Shown one piece after another: positions 53,367 to 61,165 of a DNA stretch of 64,000 nucleotides. Location of the stretch: the NCBI GenBank assembly GCA_963827085.1, contig CAWGZY010000003.1, forward strand, positions 310,001 to 374,000, written 5' to 3'. A model generated the notes under the pieces. That model did no database searches, was not told the origin of the DNA, and saw nothing but the letters and a program-made list of their open reading frames with translations. Within the stretch, counting starts at the first letter, position 1, and every line of letters begins with the position of its first letter. A program made the translations under genes and the position numbers. The stretch is from JAGVPT01 sp963827085. Its GTDB lineage: Bacteria > Bacteroidota > Ignavibacteria > UBA10030 > UBA8401.

Positions 53367-55184
53367 ATGACTCGCTGCTTTAGTCATTCTTTTTTCATTC
53401 TCTTGCTCCAGCTTCTTATTTTTGATGTTGGATACTCCGGTTTCATACAGCAGGCAGACTCGTTATTTCTCCGCGTTGTCGTTCCCGAAACTGACACCAT
53501 AACAACGACGGCGTCACGGCAACGGATTTCTGCTTCCACTCTTCCCAATGCAACGGCATTCATTAACGGTAAAGAAACGAAAGTCTACGCCAGCGGTGCA
53601 TTCTGCGGCGTCGTCAATGTTGCAGTCGGATCGTCGGTTCTTCGGCTTGTCGTCCGGTCGGCGAACGGGGATTCCATTGCTGAAAATATTTTCATGCAGA
53701 AACCGGAGCCCCCGAAGACCTCGGCGCGAGAACCTGCTTCTATAGATACGATCATGATGGAACCGTCGCAGGATATGTGGCTGGGCAAGGACGACGTTCT
53801 GGAAGTAAAATTCAAAGGGAGCCCGGGGTACAAAGGATTTTTCGATATTGAAGGTGTTGAGTCCGGCATTCCGATGACCGAGCTTCCTCCTTCAAAAACA
53901 AGCGGCCTCGGCGGAATTTACATCGGGAGCTACAAAGTGAGAGAAGATGATGAGGCGAAGGGGGTGCAGATTAAGTTTCGTATACCCAAAAACTTTTTCT
54001 CGAGTGAAAAAGCGTATTCAAAAGGAAAAATTTCGATTTTGCCGAAAGAACTCCCCCGCGTTGCAGAAGTAACGGGCAAGCGGCCGTACTTAAATGCCGG
54101 CGTGGGAAGCGACCGCCTGGGCGGAGCGAAATTAGGAAGTCTTAAGGCCGGCGTTCGGGTCGTGATTACGGGAAAAATCGGTGACCAGTACCGAGTGAGA
54201 CTTAGTGATGATATGGAAGCATGGCTCCCCGAAGACTTTGCACAGCTCCTGCCGCTCGAGACACCTCGTCCCCGCTCCCTTATCGGCTCGCTGACGATCT
54301 CGGGAAACGATAAGGAAGATATCATCACTGTGGCACTGGACCAGCGCCTGCCGTACCTCAGTCAACAGCTCGTCGATCCTGCGGCCATCGTCGTCGATAT
54401 ATTCGGCGCTACCTCCAATACAAATTGGATCACCCACCAGTTGTCGGGGAGCGGAATAAAAAACGTGACGTGGAGCCAGGTTGCGGCCGGGCAGTACCGC
54501 CTTACTATCATGCTGAACTATCAACAACATTGGGGGTACGACATCATTTACGATAGCGGTTCGATCATGCGTATCTCTGTACGGCGGCCTCCGATCATTG
54601 CGTCGCTCGATTCGGCGCTCGCCGGATTGATCATTGCTGTCGACGCCGGACATGGAGGAGATAATGACGGGGCGCTTGGATCAACGGGGAAAAAAGAAAA
54701 AGAAATAACACTTTCGATCGCCCAGCATCTTGATTCGCTTCTACGGTTAAAGGGTGCAAAAGTCATTATGACACGAACAACGGATGAGACCGTCTCAATG
54801 TTGGATCGAACGGATAGGATTCTCAACTCCGGGGCACAACTGCTCGTCAGCATTCATGCAAACTCAACCAGCACCTCGTCGGACCCGGAACTTTCGAAAG
54901 GAACAAGTGCATACTATCGCCATACTGGCTTTCAACCGCTGGCAAACATACTCTACGGCAAAATGCTCGAACTAGGACTCGACCAGTTCGGAGTGGTAGG
55001 AAGCTTTAACTTCACTCTCAACGGGCTGACCCAGCTTCCCAACGCCCTTGTGGAAACAGCCTTCATGTCTAATCCCGAAGATGAGATGCTGCTGCTTGAT
55101 GACAACTTTAGAATCCGAATCGCCGCCCAAATAACAAAAGGATTAGAAGAATTTGTCGTGGCGTATGCCGAGAAGAAAAAATAG
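53367..55184 (+). CDS. N-acetylmuramoyl-L-alanine amidase (Amidase_3)
   Basis: The 605-residue protein has a signal peptide (SFFILLLQLLIFDVGYSG), a beta-rich N-terminal region with an SH3-like segment (VITGKIGDQYRVRLSDDMEA) and an AMIN-like part, and a C-terminal zinc amidase: AVDAGHGGDNDGA (His), KEKEITLSIA (Glu), LVSIHANS (His), and PNALVETAFMSNPEDE (catalytic Glu). It cuts the amide between muramic acid and the stem peptide during cell separation. The catalytic order is that of AmiC-like enzymes. The 222 bases after it contain nothing I recognise. Confidence 0.92.
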   Translation: MTRCFSHSFFILLLQLLIFDVGYSGFIQQADSLFLRVVVPETDTITTTASRQRISASTLPNATAFINGKETKVYASGAFCGVVNVAVGSSVLRLVVRSANGDSIAENIFMQKPEPPKTSAREPASIDTIMMEPSQDMWLGKDDVLEVKFKGSPGYKGFFDIEGVESGIPMTELPPSKTSGLGGIYIGSYKVREDDEAKGVQIKFRIPKNFFSSEKAYSKGKISILPKELPRVAEVTGKRPYLNAGVGSDRLGGAKLGSLKAGVRVVITGKIGDQYRVRLSDDMEAWLPEDFAQLLPLETPRPRSLIGSLTISGNDKEDIITVALDQRLPYLSQQLVDPAAIVVDIFGATSNTNWITHQLSGSGIKNVTWSQVAAGQYRLTIMLNYQQHWGYDIIYDSGSIMRISVRRPPIIASLDSALAGLIIAVDAGHGGDNDGALGSTGKKEKEITLSIAQHLDSLLRLKGAKVIMTRTTDETVSMLDRTDRILNSGAQLLVSIHANSTSTSSDPELSKGTSAYYRHTGFQPLANILYGKMLELGLDQFGVVGSFNFTLNGLTQLPNALVETAFMSNPEDEMLLLDDNFRIRIAAQITKGLEEFVVAYAEKKK

Positions 55185-55423
55185 AAACAAAAATTTTCAG
55201 CCGCTGTGTCGGTCGGAATCTCCGGACAGGGAGCGTTAAGAGAGCTTCTGGATCAACGATATTGACGCAGGGGTTTCGCCCTTTTATTCCGCAATTCGCA
55301 TTTGATCTCATATCGCTTCATTATCATGTCCCTTCTTGACTTTTATAGGAAAACTCTTCATCTTTCCGGTAGATATAGGGCTGTAATGTTCACCTAACAA
55401 ACGCTTTTGCTGGTCGATTACAC

Positions 55424-55535
55424 GATTCCACCTCAAAAAGGAGGTGTTATGGGATCAGCAAGGTTAAAGATAGAAAACCTCAGGACTCCGTTAAGACGGT
55501 GGAACGAGGTTTTTTTGTTTTTTGGGAGGTGTCAT
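55424..55535 (+). promoter_or_regulatory. Structured leader before the TonB_C-parvulin gene
   Basis: CCACCTC and GGAGGTG (about 55427-55446) form a hairpin that would hide a strong Shine-Dalgarno sequence. An in-frame ATG at 55449 follows it. Then AACCTC and GAGGTT, with CCGTTAAGACGG inside, form a terminator-like stem ending in TTTTTTT (about 55478-55516), 20 bases before the true start at 55536. The layout looks like an attenuator or leader ORF. I do not recognise a known riboswitch. Confidence 0.45.
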
Positions 55536-56170
55536 ATGAAATCAACTCATTTTCTCTTCCTCGCGTGTGCCTTCGCATGGGGCTGCGCATCTACACAATC
55601 AATAGACATGCCGGAAAAAATGCCGCGGCTCATTGAACAGGAACCCTTTCCGCCAATGTCCGAGGCACTCCTTGCCAGCCATTCTGAACTCGATCTCAGA
55701 ATCCTCATTGCAGAGGACGGCTCGGTCTTGAAGGCTCAATTATTGAATCTAAGCGGCGACGCGGAGTGGGATGCGCTCGCGATTGCCCGTATGGAACAAT
55801 GGAAGTTCTCACCCGCAATACACAACGGAAAACCGATAGCAATGTGGATCAATTTTCACGCTCGCGTAAAATGCGAAACCCCAGTGTACATCGGGCTTGC
55901 AGAAATCGAGTGTGAATCAGCTTCTGTCGCAGATTCGGTGTATGCTCTTCTCCGCTCGGGAGAGGATTTCGGCTTGCTCGTATCCAATTTTTCGGTTTCA
56001 AAATCAAAAGGAAATCATGGCGATCTGGGTCAGGTAGATATTTCGCGATACGGCGAGGACGTGAAGCATGTTCTTGCTGAATTGAAGGAGAACGGATTAC
56101 TGAACCTCTTCCCATGGGCGAGCACTACGTCATTTTTAAACGGCTGTCAACGGACGTACGCTTTGAATGA
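55536..56170 (+). pseudogene. Lipoprotein with TonB_C and parvulin-like domains, frameshifted
   Basis: The ATG at 55536 follows GGGAGGTG and starts a lipoprotein signal MKSTHFLFLACAFAWGC. Residues 40-110 form a TonB C-terminal-like domain (LRILIAEDGSVLKAQLLNLS, WKFSPAIHNGKPIAMWINF). A parvulin-type rotamase stretch follows (LLRSGEDFGLLVSNFSVSKS, KGNHGDLGQVDISRYGED). After NGL at 56100 the frame is wrong: restoring one base gives EPLPMGEHYVIFKRLSTDVR and a stop at 56170, the normal parvulin end. As sequenced, translation runs on to 56267 in an unrelated frame. I call a one-base deletion near 56101. Confidence 0.7.
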
Positions 56171-56403
56171 TCGGAGGTGCCTCAATTTCAATTTGGATAT
56201 CATTCAATCGAAAGCCGGTCGACGACTCATCGAGGTTCCAGTTCGGTTGCTCTGGATACCCGCTTAGGCGGGCATGACAATTATTTTTAAGTTTGACATG
56301 CTCAAACTGAGAAAAGCCAAACGATCTGTTGACTCTTAATCTATTATTTTGTTAGTTACTTTTGAAGAACGGCTCAGAACTCATCACGGATCAACGAAAT
56401 AGC

Positions 56404-56643
56404 ATGACAAAAGACGAAATTGCTGGTCAAAATCCTCCCAGGAGAGAAATATTCTGTACCGAATGTAATTCGTCACTCGAAAATTATTGCTTCTCAGACG
56501 GAGTCGACGACGCTGAGGCGATCAAGAAAACGCTTGCGCAGTGTAAAAAGAGTGGAAAATTCGTAGGTGAGTTCTGCGCAAAACTATTCATCAGCAATCC
56601 CGAGACGCTTGATTCGATATGGGAAAAAGACTCTCAGAAATAG
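56404..56643 (+). CDS. Small cysteine-containing hypothetical protein
   Basis: The ATG at 56404 gives 79 residues; the frame is open 14 codons upstream, without a ribosome site. Cysteines in REIFCTECNSSLENYC form a CX2C plus a third Cys, with further Cys in LAQCKKSG and GEFCAKLF, so a zinc or iron-sulfur site is possible. The rest is helical. It precedes the GcvH-like operon by 274 bases; that gap has a candidate sigma-54 promoter. The family is not recognised. Confidence 0.5.
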   Translation: MTKDEIAGQNPPRREIFCTECNSSLENYCFSDGVDDAEAIKKTLAQCKKSGKFVGEFCAKLFISNPETLDSIWEKDSQK

Positions 56644-56864
56644 GTCATGTACGTTGAATTATTCAGCATATAGTGTTTCAATTTTCTACATTTACATTTA
56701 CTATTTGTTGCAAAGACTTACACGGTTTGTTGTTGTAGAATTGAGTTTGTGTTGAATTTGTTTACAATTACTATCTCCACATTGCTGCACACTTCTCTTG
56801 TTAATTCGCTGTAACTCCAAAAGGTGCCCTCCTTTGCAGCAAAACTAGGGTATACTCCTTTTCC

Positions 56865-56880
56865 TGGCATGATTATTTCA
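56865..56880 (+). promoter_or_regulatory. Candidate sigma-54 promoter for the GcvH-like operon
   Basis: TGGCATG-ATTA-TTTCA matches the TGGCACG-N4-TTGCW consensus with the right spacing and two or three mismatches, 38 bases before the ATG at 56918. An NtrC-type activator is encoded at the end of the same gene set. Confidence 0.4.
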
Positions 56881-56917
56881 ACTCTTTTGGCAGAACAACA
56901 CCGAAAGAGGCAACGAA

Positions 56918-57592
56918 ATGGTCATCGCACTTTTCATACTGATGGTGGTAATATTCCTTACCGCCGAATATTTTTCCCTTTCTAGAAAGATATCTGCAAC
57001 CGCAGAAATCCATTCCGATGTCCGTTTGCCGGTATCGACTGAAATTATCGAGCGCTACTTTCATCGGGGGCATAGCTGGGTGCTTGTCCAATCTGCAAAA
57101 GAGGTCATCGCGGGCGTCGATGATTTTTCACAACGATTCATCGGGAAGCTCAGCGACATCGAGTTGCCGCAAAGGGGGTGCGCCGTCCGGCAGGGGGAGA
57201 TTATTGCAACGATGAAACATGGAGACAAGATACTACCAACTGTCGCGCCGGTATCAGGTACTATTCTTGAAGTCAATACACGCCTCAAAGAGACCCCTTC
57301 AATGATTAACGATTCTCCGCTGGAAAAAGGATGGATCGTAAAGATGGCTCCTCAAGATTTATCGCTTGAGCTGCGGAGTCTTTTCAAGGGTGTCACCGCG
57401 GACCGATGGCAAGAAGCAGTCCGCGCGCACCTCATCCACTGGTTCTCACCTCGATTAGGGACAGTAATGCAGGATGGAGGCGAAATCGTTGAAAACGTAA
57501 GCGACCTGACGAACACCGAAGAATGGCGAATACTGGTCGATGAGTTTTTTCCTAATAGTTTGAGCAATACACATACATCACCACTTGAATAG
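56918..57592 (+). CDS. Membrane-anchored GcvH-like (lipoyl-fold) protein 1
   Basis: The 224-residue protein starts with one membrane helix (MVIALFILMVVIFLTAEYFS), then a GcvH-like domain: RGHSWVLVQSAKEVIAGVDD, IELPQRGCAVRQGEIIATMK, PTVAPVSGTILEVNTRLKET and SPLEKGWIVKMAPQ, the same order as in the H protein of glycine cleavage. Lysine occurs at the beta-turn (MKHGDK), but the Lys aligned with the lipoylated one is off by one residue from the usual 11-residue distance to the PVSG glycine. A C-terminal region (HWFSPRLGTVMQDGGEIVEN) is shared with the two paralogues. It is not a glycine-cleavage gene by context. Confidence 0.8.
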   Translation: MVIALFILMVVIFLTAEYFSLSRKISATAEIHSDVRLPVSTEIIERYFHRGHSWVLVQSAKEVIAGVDDFSQRFIGKLSDIELPQRGCAVRQGEIIATMKHGDKILPTVAPVSGTILEVNTRLKETPSMINDSPLEKGWIVKMAPQDLSLELRSLFKGVTADRWQEAVRAHLIHWFSPRLGTVMQDGGEIVENVSDLTNTEEWRILVDEFFPNSLSNTHTSPLE

Positions 57593-57603
57593 AGGTTATT
57601 ACT

Positions 57604-58263
57604 ATGACAGTCCTATTATTTCTCGCAATGATTATCATCTTCCTCGGAGTTGATTTTGTTGTCCAACGCAAGAAGAAATTTGTTCCGGCAGCGGCTCAAG
57701 TGCAGCACTCTCCGATTCCCTTGCGTGTACCGTCCGGGATTTTTTTCGCACCGTCGCATACGTGGCTGAGGCTCTTTCCCTCCGGCAATGTCCGGGTAGG
57801 AGCCGACGATTTTGTCCTCCGCATGATGAAAAACCCCAATGTTTCATTTCTAAAGGTTCCAGGATCATTCACTAAAAAAGGCGAGGCTCTCTTCCAACTT
57901 AAGGAAGGGTCAAAAACGCTCACGGTTCATTCGCCGATTGACGGAGAAGTCGTCGCCATGAATGAAGCCCTCCAGCAACATCCCGGAAAAATGAAAGAAG
58001 AGCTTTTCAGCGACGGTTGGGCTTATACGATGAAACCTCATCGGGCATCCGATCTTACAGAACTGCTGCTTGGCGAACGAAGCTGGGCGTGGATCCAGCA
58101 GGAACTCGGGCGACTGCGGGATTTCATTGCAAATACAACGCAGGTCGGACCGCCCGTCCCCGTACTGCTTCAGGATGGCGGCGCGCCGGTCGAAGGCTTG
58201 CTCAAAGACTTCAGCCCCGAACAGTGTGAACGGTTCGAACAACAATTTCTTAATGTCCAATAA
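57604..58263 (+). CDS. Membrane-anchored GcvH-like protein 2
   Basis: The 219-residue protein repeats the layout of protein 1: membrane helix (LLFLAMIIIFLGVDFVV), SHTWLRLFPSGNVRVGADDF, FTKKGEALFQLKEGSKTLTV, SPIDGEVVAMNEALQQHPGK and DGWAYTMKPHRASDLTELLL, then VPVLLQDGGAPVEGLLKDFS. AGAGG lies 9 bases before the ATG and the previous stop is 11 bases upstream, so the two are co-transcribed. A Lys is present in the turn (GSK), again one residue off the standard register. Two paralogues side by side suggest a heteromeric membrane partner of the ferredoxin encoded next. Confidence 0.8.
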   Translation: MTVLLFLAMIIIFLGVDFVVQRKKKFVPAAAQVQHSPIPLRVPSGIFFAPSHTWLRLFPSGNVRVGADDFVLRMMKNPNVSFLKVPGSFTKKGEALFQLKEGSKTLTVHSPIDGEVVAMNEALQQHPGKMKEELFSDGWAYTMKPHRASDLTELLLGERSWAWIQQELGRLRDFIANTTQVGPPVPVLLQDGGAPVEGLLKDFSPEQCERFEQQFLNVQ

Positions 58264-58280
58264 CGCGAGTGGAGACGACA

Positions 58281-59054
58281 ATGATGAGCAGGAAAGCGCT
58301 ATTGATCGATGTCTCAAAGTGTGTCGGATGCCGCGAGTGCGCACGCGCATGTGCAGAAGCGAACCACCTGCCTCAGGAAGAAGCCACCGAACTGTCCGCA
58401 ACGCACTATACCGTCGTCCAAAGCCTTAACGATGATCAGAATTTTATCCGTCGATTGTGCATGCATTGCAATGAACCGACATGTGTATCGGTTTGTCTCG
58501 TGGGCGCGTTCAAAAAAACCGACACGGGCGCTGTCATTTATGACGAAACAAAGTGTATCGGCTGCCGCTATTGCATGCAAGCATGTCCATTCGAAGTTCC
58601 GCGCTATGAGTGGAACAGCGTGTCTCCAAGGATACAAAAATGCAAAATGTGTTACGAGCGCATCGCGGCAGGCGGAAAAACTGCCTGTGCGGAAGCATGT
58701 ATGTTCGACGCTACCGTATTTGGCGACCGCGATGATCTAATCAAGGAAGCGCGCAAACGCATCGACGCAAGCCCGGCGACCTACGTAAACTATATTTATG
58801 GTCTGACGGAAGTGGGCGGAACATCGGTTTTATACATTTCGAGCATTCCTTTCGAGAAACTCGGGCTCCCGATGAACCTCCCGAACAATCCGATCCCGCA
58901 GCTTTCGTGGAGAGTCCTCTCGCAAGTTCCAAAGTATTCTGTTGCGGCAGGCGTGGTTTTATTCGGTATCCACTGGATCACCGCCCGCCGTTCGGAGGTG
59001 GCGAAGTTCGAAGCGGAAGAAAAACAAAAAAAACTGGAATCTACGCGAAACTGA
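58281..59054 (+). CDS. HybA-like four-cluster ferredoxin with C-terminal anchor
   Basis: GGAGA precedes the ATG at 58281, giving 257 residues. Four [4Fe-4S] motifs are seen: CVGCRECARAC, CMHCNEPTCVSVC, CIGCRYCMQACPFEVP and CKMCYERIAAGGKTACAEAC. A membrane helix near the end (YSVAAGVVLFGIHWIT) anchors it. There is no Tat signal, unlike periplasmic HybA. It would carry electrons between a partner and the quinone-side membrane protein encoded next. No hydrogenase large subunit is nearby, so I avoid the name hybA. Confidence 0.88.
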   Translation: MMSRKALLIDVSKCVGCRECARACAEANHLPQEEATELSATHYTVVQSLNDDQNFIRRLCMHCNEPTCVSVCLVGAFKKTDTGAVIYDETKCIGCRYCMQACPFEVPRYEWNSVSPRIQKCKMCYERIAAGGKTACAEACMFDATVFGDRDDLIKEARKRIDASPATYVNYIYGLTEVGGTSVLYISSIPFEKLGLPMNLPNNPIPQLSWRVLSQVPKYSVAAGVVLFGIHWITARRSEVAKFEAEEKQKKLESTRN

Positions 59055-59067
59055 AAGAGAAAATGGT

Positions 59068-60252
59068 ATGAGCAATTTTCATCCCTATAAACCGACTTTT
59101 TGGAAAATTACCGCAATCATTCTCATGGCCGTCGGCGCAGTTGCCGCCTTTCAACGATTTACCATGGGCCTTGGTGCAACGACACATTTAAGCGATCAAT
59201 TCCCATGGGGGTTCTGGATCGGGTTTGATTTTATCGGAGTTGGTTTAGCAGCGGCGGGGTTCACTATTGCCGCCACTGTCCATATTTTGAACGCCGAACG
59301 ATTTGAACCTATCGTACGGCCGGCCATACTGACCGCGTACATCGGCTACATGCTGGTTGTTATGGTGCTTGTTGTCGATCTCGGGCGTCCCCAAAACTTC
59401 TGGCATCCCCTCGTCATGTGGAATCCTCATTCAGTGATGTTTGAAATTACATGGTGTATCATACTCTACACAACAGTGCTGACATTGGAATTTGCCCCGG
59501 TCGTACTGGAAAAATTTCATCTGCACGCACCGATCAGAGTTTTACGCACAATCTCTTTACCCATTGTGGTCGCCGGTGTGATTCTCTCTACATTGCACCA
59601 GTCGTCTTTCGGCTCATTATACTTGGTCGTACCAGAACGGATGCACCCGCTCTGGTTCTCCGACATTGTTCCATTCCTCTTTTTCATCTCTTGTGTCGGA
59701 GCAGGCATCTCAATGGTCATATTTTCATCGTTCATGTCAGCACGCGCGTTCGGCCGAAAAATCGAAATGCCGCTCTTTTCCGAACTGGCAAGAGTATTGG
59801 CGGTCGTTCTCGCTTTGTTTTTTACCGTACGAATTCAAGATTTGATGAACCGGGATGCACTTCACTATGCATTCCAACCTACGTACCAGAGCGCGTTGTT
59901 TCTCGTTGAAATCATGCTTGGAGTGGTTATTCCTTTCTGTCTCCTCCTCTTCCGAAAAATCAGGACGAGCCAAAAGGGACTTTTCTATACATCCGTCCTT
60001 GTCATCCTGGGCTTTGTAGCAAACAGGATGAACACGGCGGTTACCAGCATGGAACATTGGCCCCAACGAACATATTTTCCGTCGTGGCAGGAATTATCCA
60101 TCACGGTCGCACTTGGCACCGCCGGGTTTGTTGCGTTCTATTACATTGCGAAATATTTTCCGGTTTTCGGACATCAAAATAACCACGTGCCGGTCCAGCC
60201 AATCGATCGCGAATTGTTAAAAGAATTGGAATTCGCAGCAAAAGAACGCTGA
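59068..60252 (+). CDS. HybB/NrfD-like quinone-reactive membrane protein
   Basis: The ATG at 59068 gives 394 residues with about ten membrane helices (WKITAIILMAVGAVAAFQRF, GFWIGFDFIGVGLAAAGFTI, ILTAYIGYMLVVMVLVVDLG...). The charged residues in GRPQNFWHPLVMWNPHSVMF and LHQSSFGSLYLVVPERMHPL match the NrfD/HybB family. It would exchange electrons with menaquinone. It begins 14 bases after the ferredoxin gene. Together they form the membrane electron-transfer part of this unit. Confidence 0.88.
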   Translation: MSNFHPYKPTFWKITAIILMAVGAVAAFQRFTMGLGATTHLSDQFPWGFWIGFDFIGVGLAAAGFTIAATVHILNAERFEPIVRPAILTAYIGYMLVVMVLVVDLGRPQNFWHPLVMWNPHSVMFEITWCIILYTTVLTLEFAPVVLEKFHLHAPIRVLRTISLPIVVAGVILSTLHQSSFGSLYLVVPERMHPLWFSDIVPFLFFISCVGAGISMVIFSSFMSARAFGRKIEMPLFSELARVLAVVLALFFTVRIQDLMNRDALHYAFQPTYQSALFLVEIMLGVVIPFCLLLFRKIRTSQKGLFYTSVLVILGFVANRMNTAVTSMEHWPQRTYFPSWQELSITVALGTAGFVAFYYIAKYFPVFGHQNNHVPVQPIDRELLKELEFAAKER

Positions 60253-60382
60253 CACTTGAAGCATGTGAGGCTGCGGGATAAGAAGAACCGTAATTGAATG
60301 CACGCTCGACGAATCGACTGAAAAAATGTCGACCGGACAGCATCCCAAGTAATTATTTCATAACTCTTTCACGGACGTATCA

Positions 60383-60997
60383 ATGGAACATTTTAGTATT
60401 CCACAAAAATATTTCGAACAAAGCATGGAAGATTTCTTCCAGCCTCTTCTTGCAACGCCGCTGCCAGACGACCGAATGTACAGCAGGGGCCACATGTGGA
60501 TAAAAAATGAATCGACAACCACTGCGACTATTGGCGTCGACCATGTAGGGGCATATTTCCTTCGGCCCGTTGTCAGTGTCGTATTGCCGCAAACACCCTC
60601 CCGGGTCGAGTACAATTCGCCGTGCGCTTGGCTTGTTCTTCGGGAAGGAACGATTGCGCTTCGATCTGCCGTTTCCGGAATCGGGACCGAATCCAATGCA
60701 GAACTCCTCGACCACCCATATCTCCTACTCGACGATCCCTACAAATCCGGATGGGTGCTTCGCATTGCAGAGGCAGCAAAACCCGGAACTGAGCTTCTCA
60801 ACTCGAATGATTTCACTCCCATCTTTCATAAAGAAATGGCAGCAATGAAAGAGAAATTTTCTGCGGTGTTTAACAAATTGCAGCCTGCAGTCGGATCCAC
60901 ACTCTATGACGGCGGCCAACAAGTAAAAAGCATATACGAAATTATAGGCCAGAAAAAATACTTCGAGATCATGAGCAGGCTGTTTTCAAAAATGTGA
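60383..60997 (+). CDS. Degenerate GcvH-like protein 3
   Basis: The 204-residue protein lacks the membrane helix of the first two but keeps the fold signals: RGHMWIKNESTTTATIGVDH, CAWLVLREGTIALRSAVSGI and YKSGWVLRIAEAAKPGTELL, with a C-terminal GSTLYDGGQQVKSIYEI shared with proteins 1 and 2. The turn reads REGTIALRS, so no lysine is available for lipoylation. It lies 130 bases after the HybB-like gene and may be a separate transcript or the end of the same one. A structural or regulatory role is likely. Confidence 0.72.
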   Translation: MEHFSIPQKYFEQSMEDFFQPLLATPLPDDRMYSRGHMWIKNESTTTATIGVDHVGAYFLRPVVSVVLPQTPSRVEYNSPCAWLVLREGTIALRSAVSGIGTESNAELLDHPYLLLDDPYKSGWVLRIAEAAKPGTELLNSNDFTPIFHKEMAAMKEKFSAVFNKLQPAVGSTLYDGGQQVKSIYEIIGQKKYFEIMSRLFSKM

Positions 60998-61127
60998 AAT
61001 AACTCGACCCCATATCCACCTCTCAAAAAACAAGAATTAGTGGTTCTGTTTCGCATTTTTGCGTAATTGACCCTTCCTTACCCCCCTTTTTTCAACCCTT
61101 TATGCCTGCTTTCCCACAATCTGGAAA

Positions 61128-61143
61128 TGGCACGGTACTTGTC
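61128..61143 (+). promoter_or_regulatory. Candidate sigma-54 promoter for the kinase-regulator pair
   Basis: TGGCACG-GTAC-TTGTC matches the TGGCACG-N4-TTGCW consensus with one or two mismatches and correct spacing, ending 23 bases before the ATG at 61166. That leaves a very short leader. The gene pair encodes an NtrC-type activator, so autoregulation is plausible. Confidence 0.5.
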
Positions 61144-61165
61144 TTTCTTTGTGGTGGAGAATACC

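Noticed and set aside
58942..59067. N-terminal extension of the HybB-like protein
   Set aside because: It overlaps the ferredoxin gene by over 110 bases and lacks a ribosome site; the ATG at 59068 starts just before the first helix.
56918..60997. Glycine cleavage system or sulfur-oxidising sHdr-lipoate locus
   Set aside because: No gcvP, gcvT, lpd, hdr or lipoate ligase genes are nearby, and the lysine register is off.
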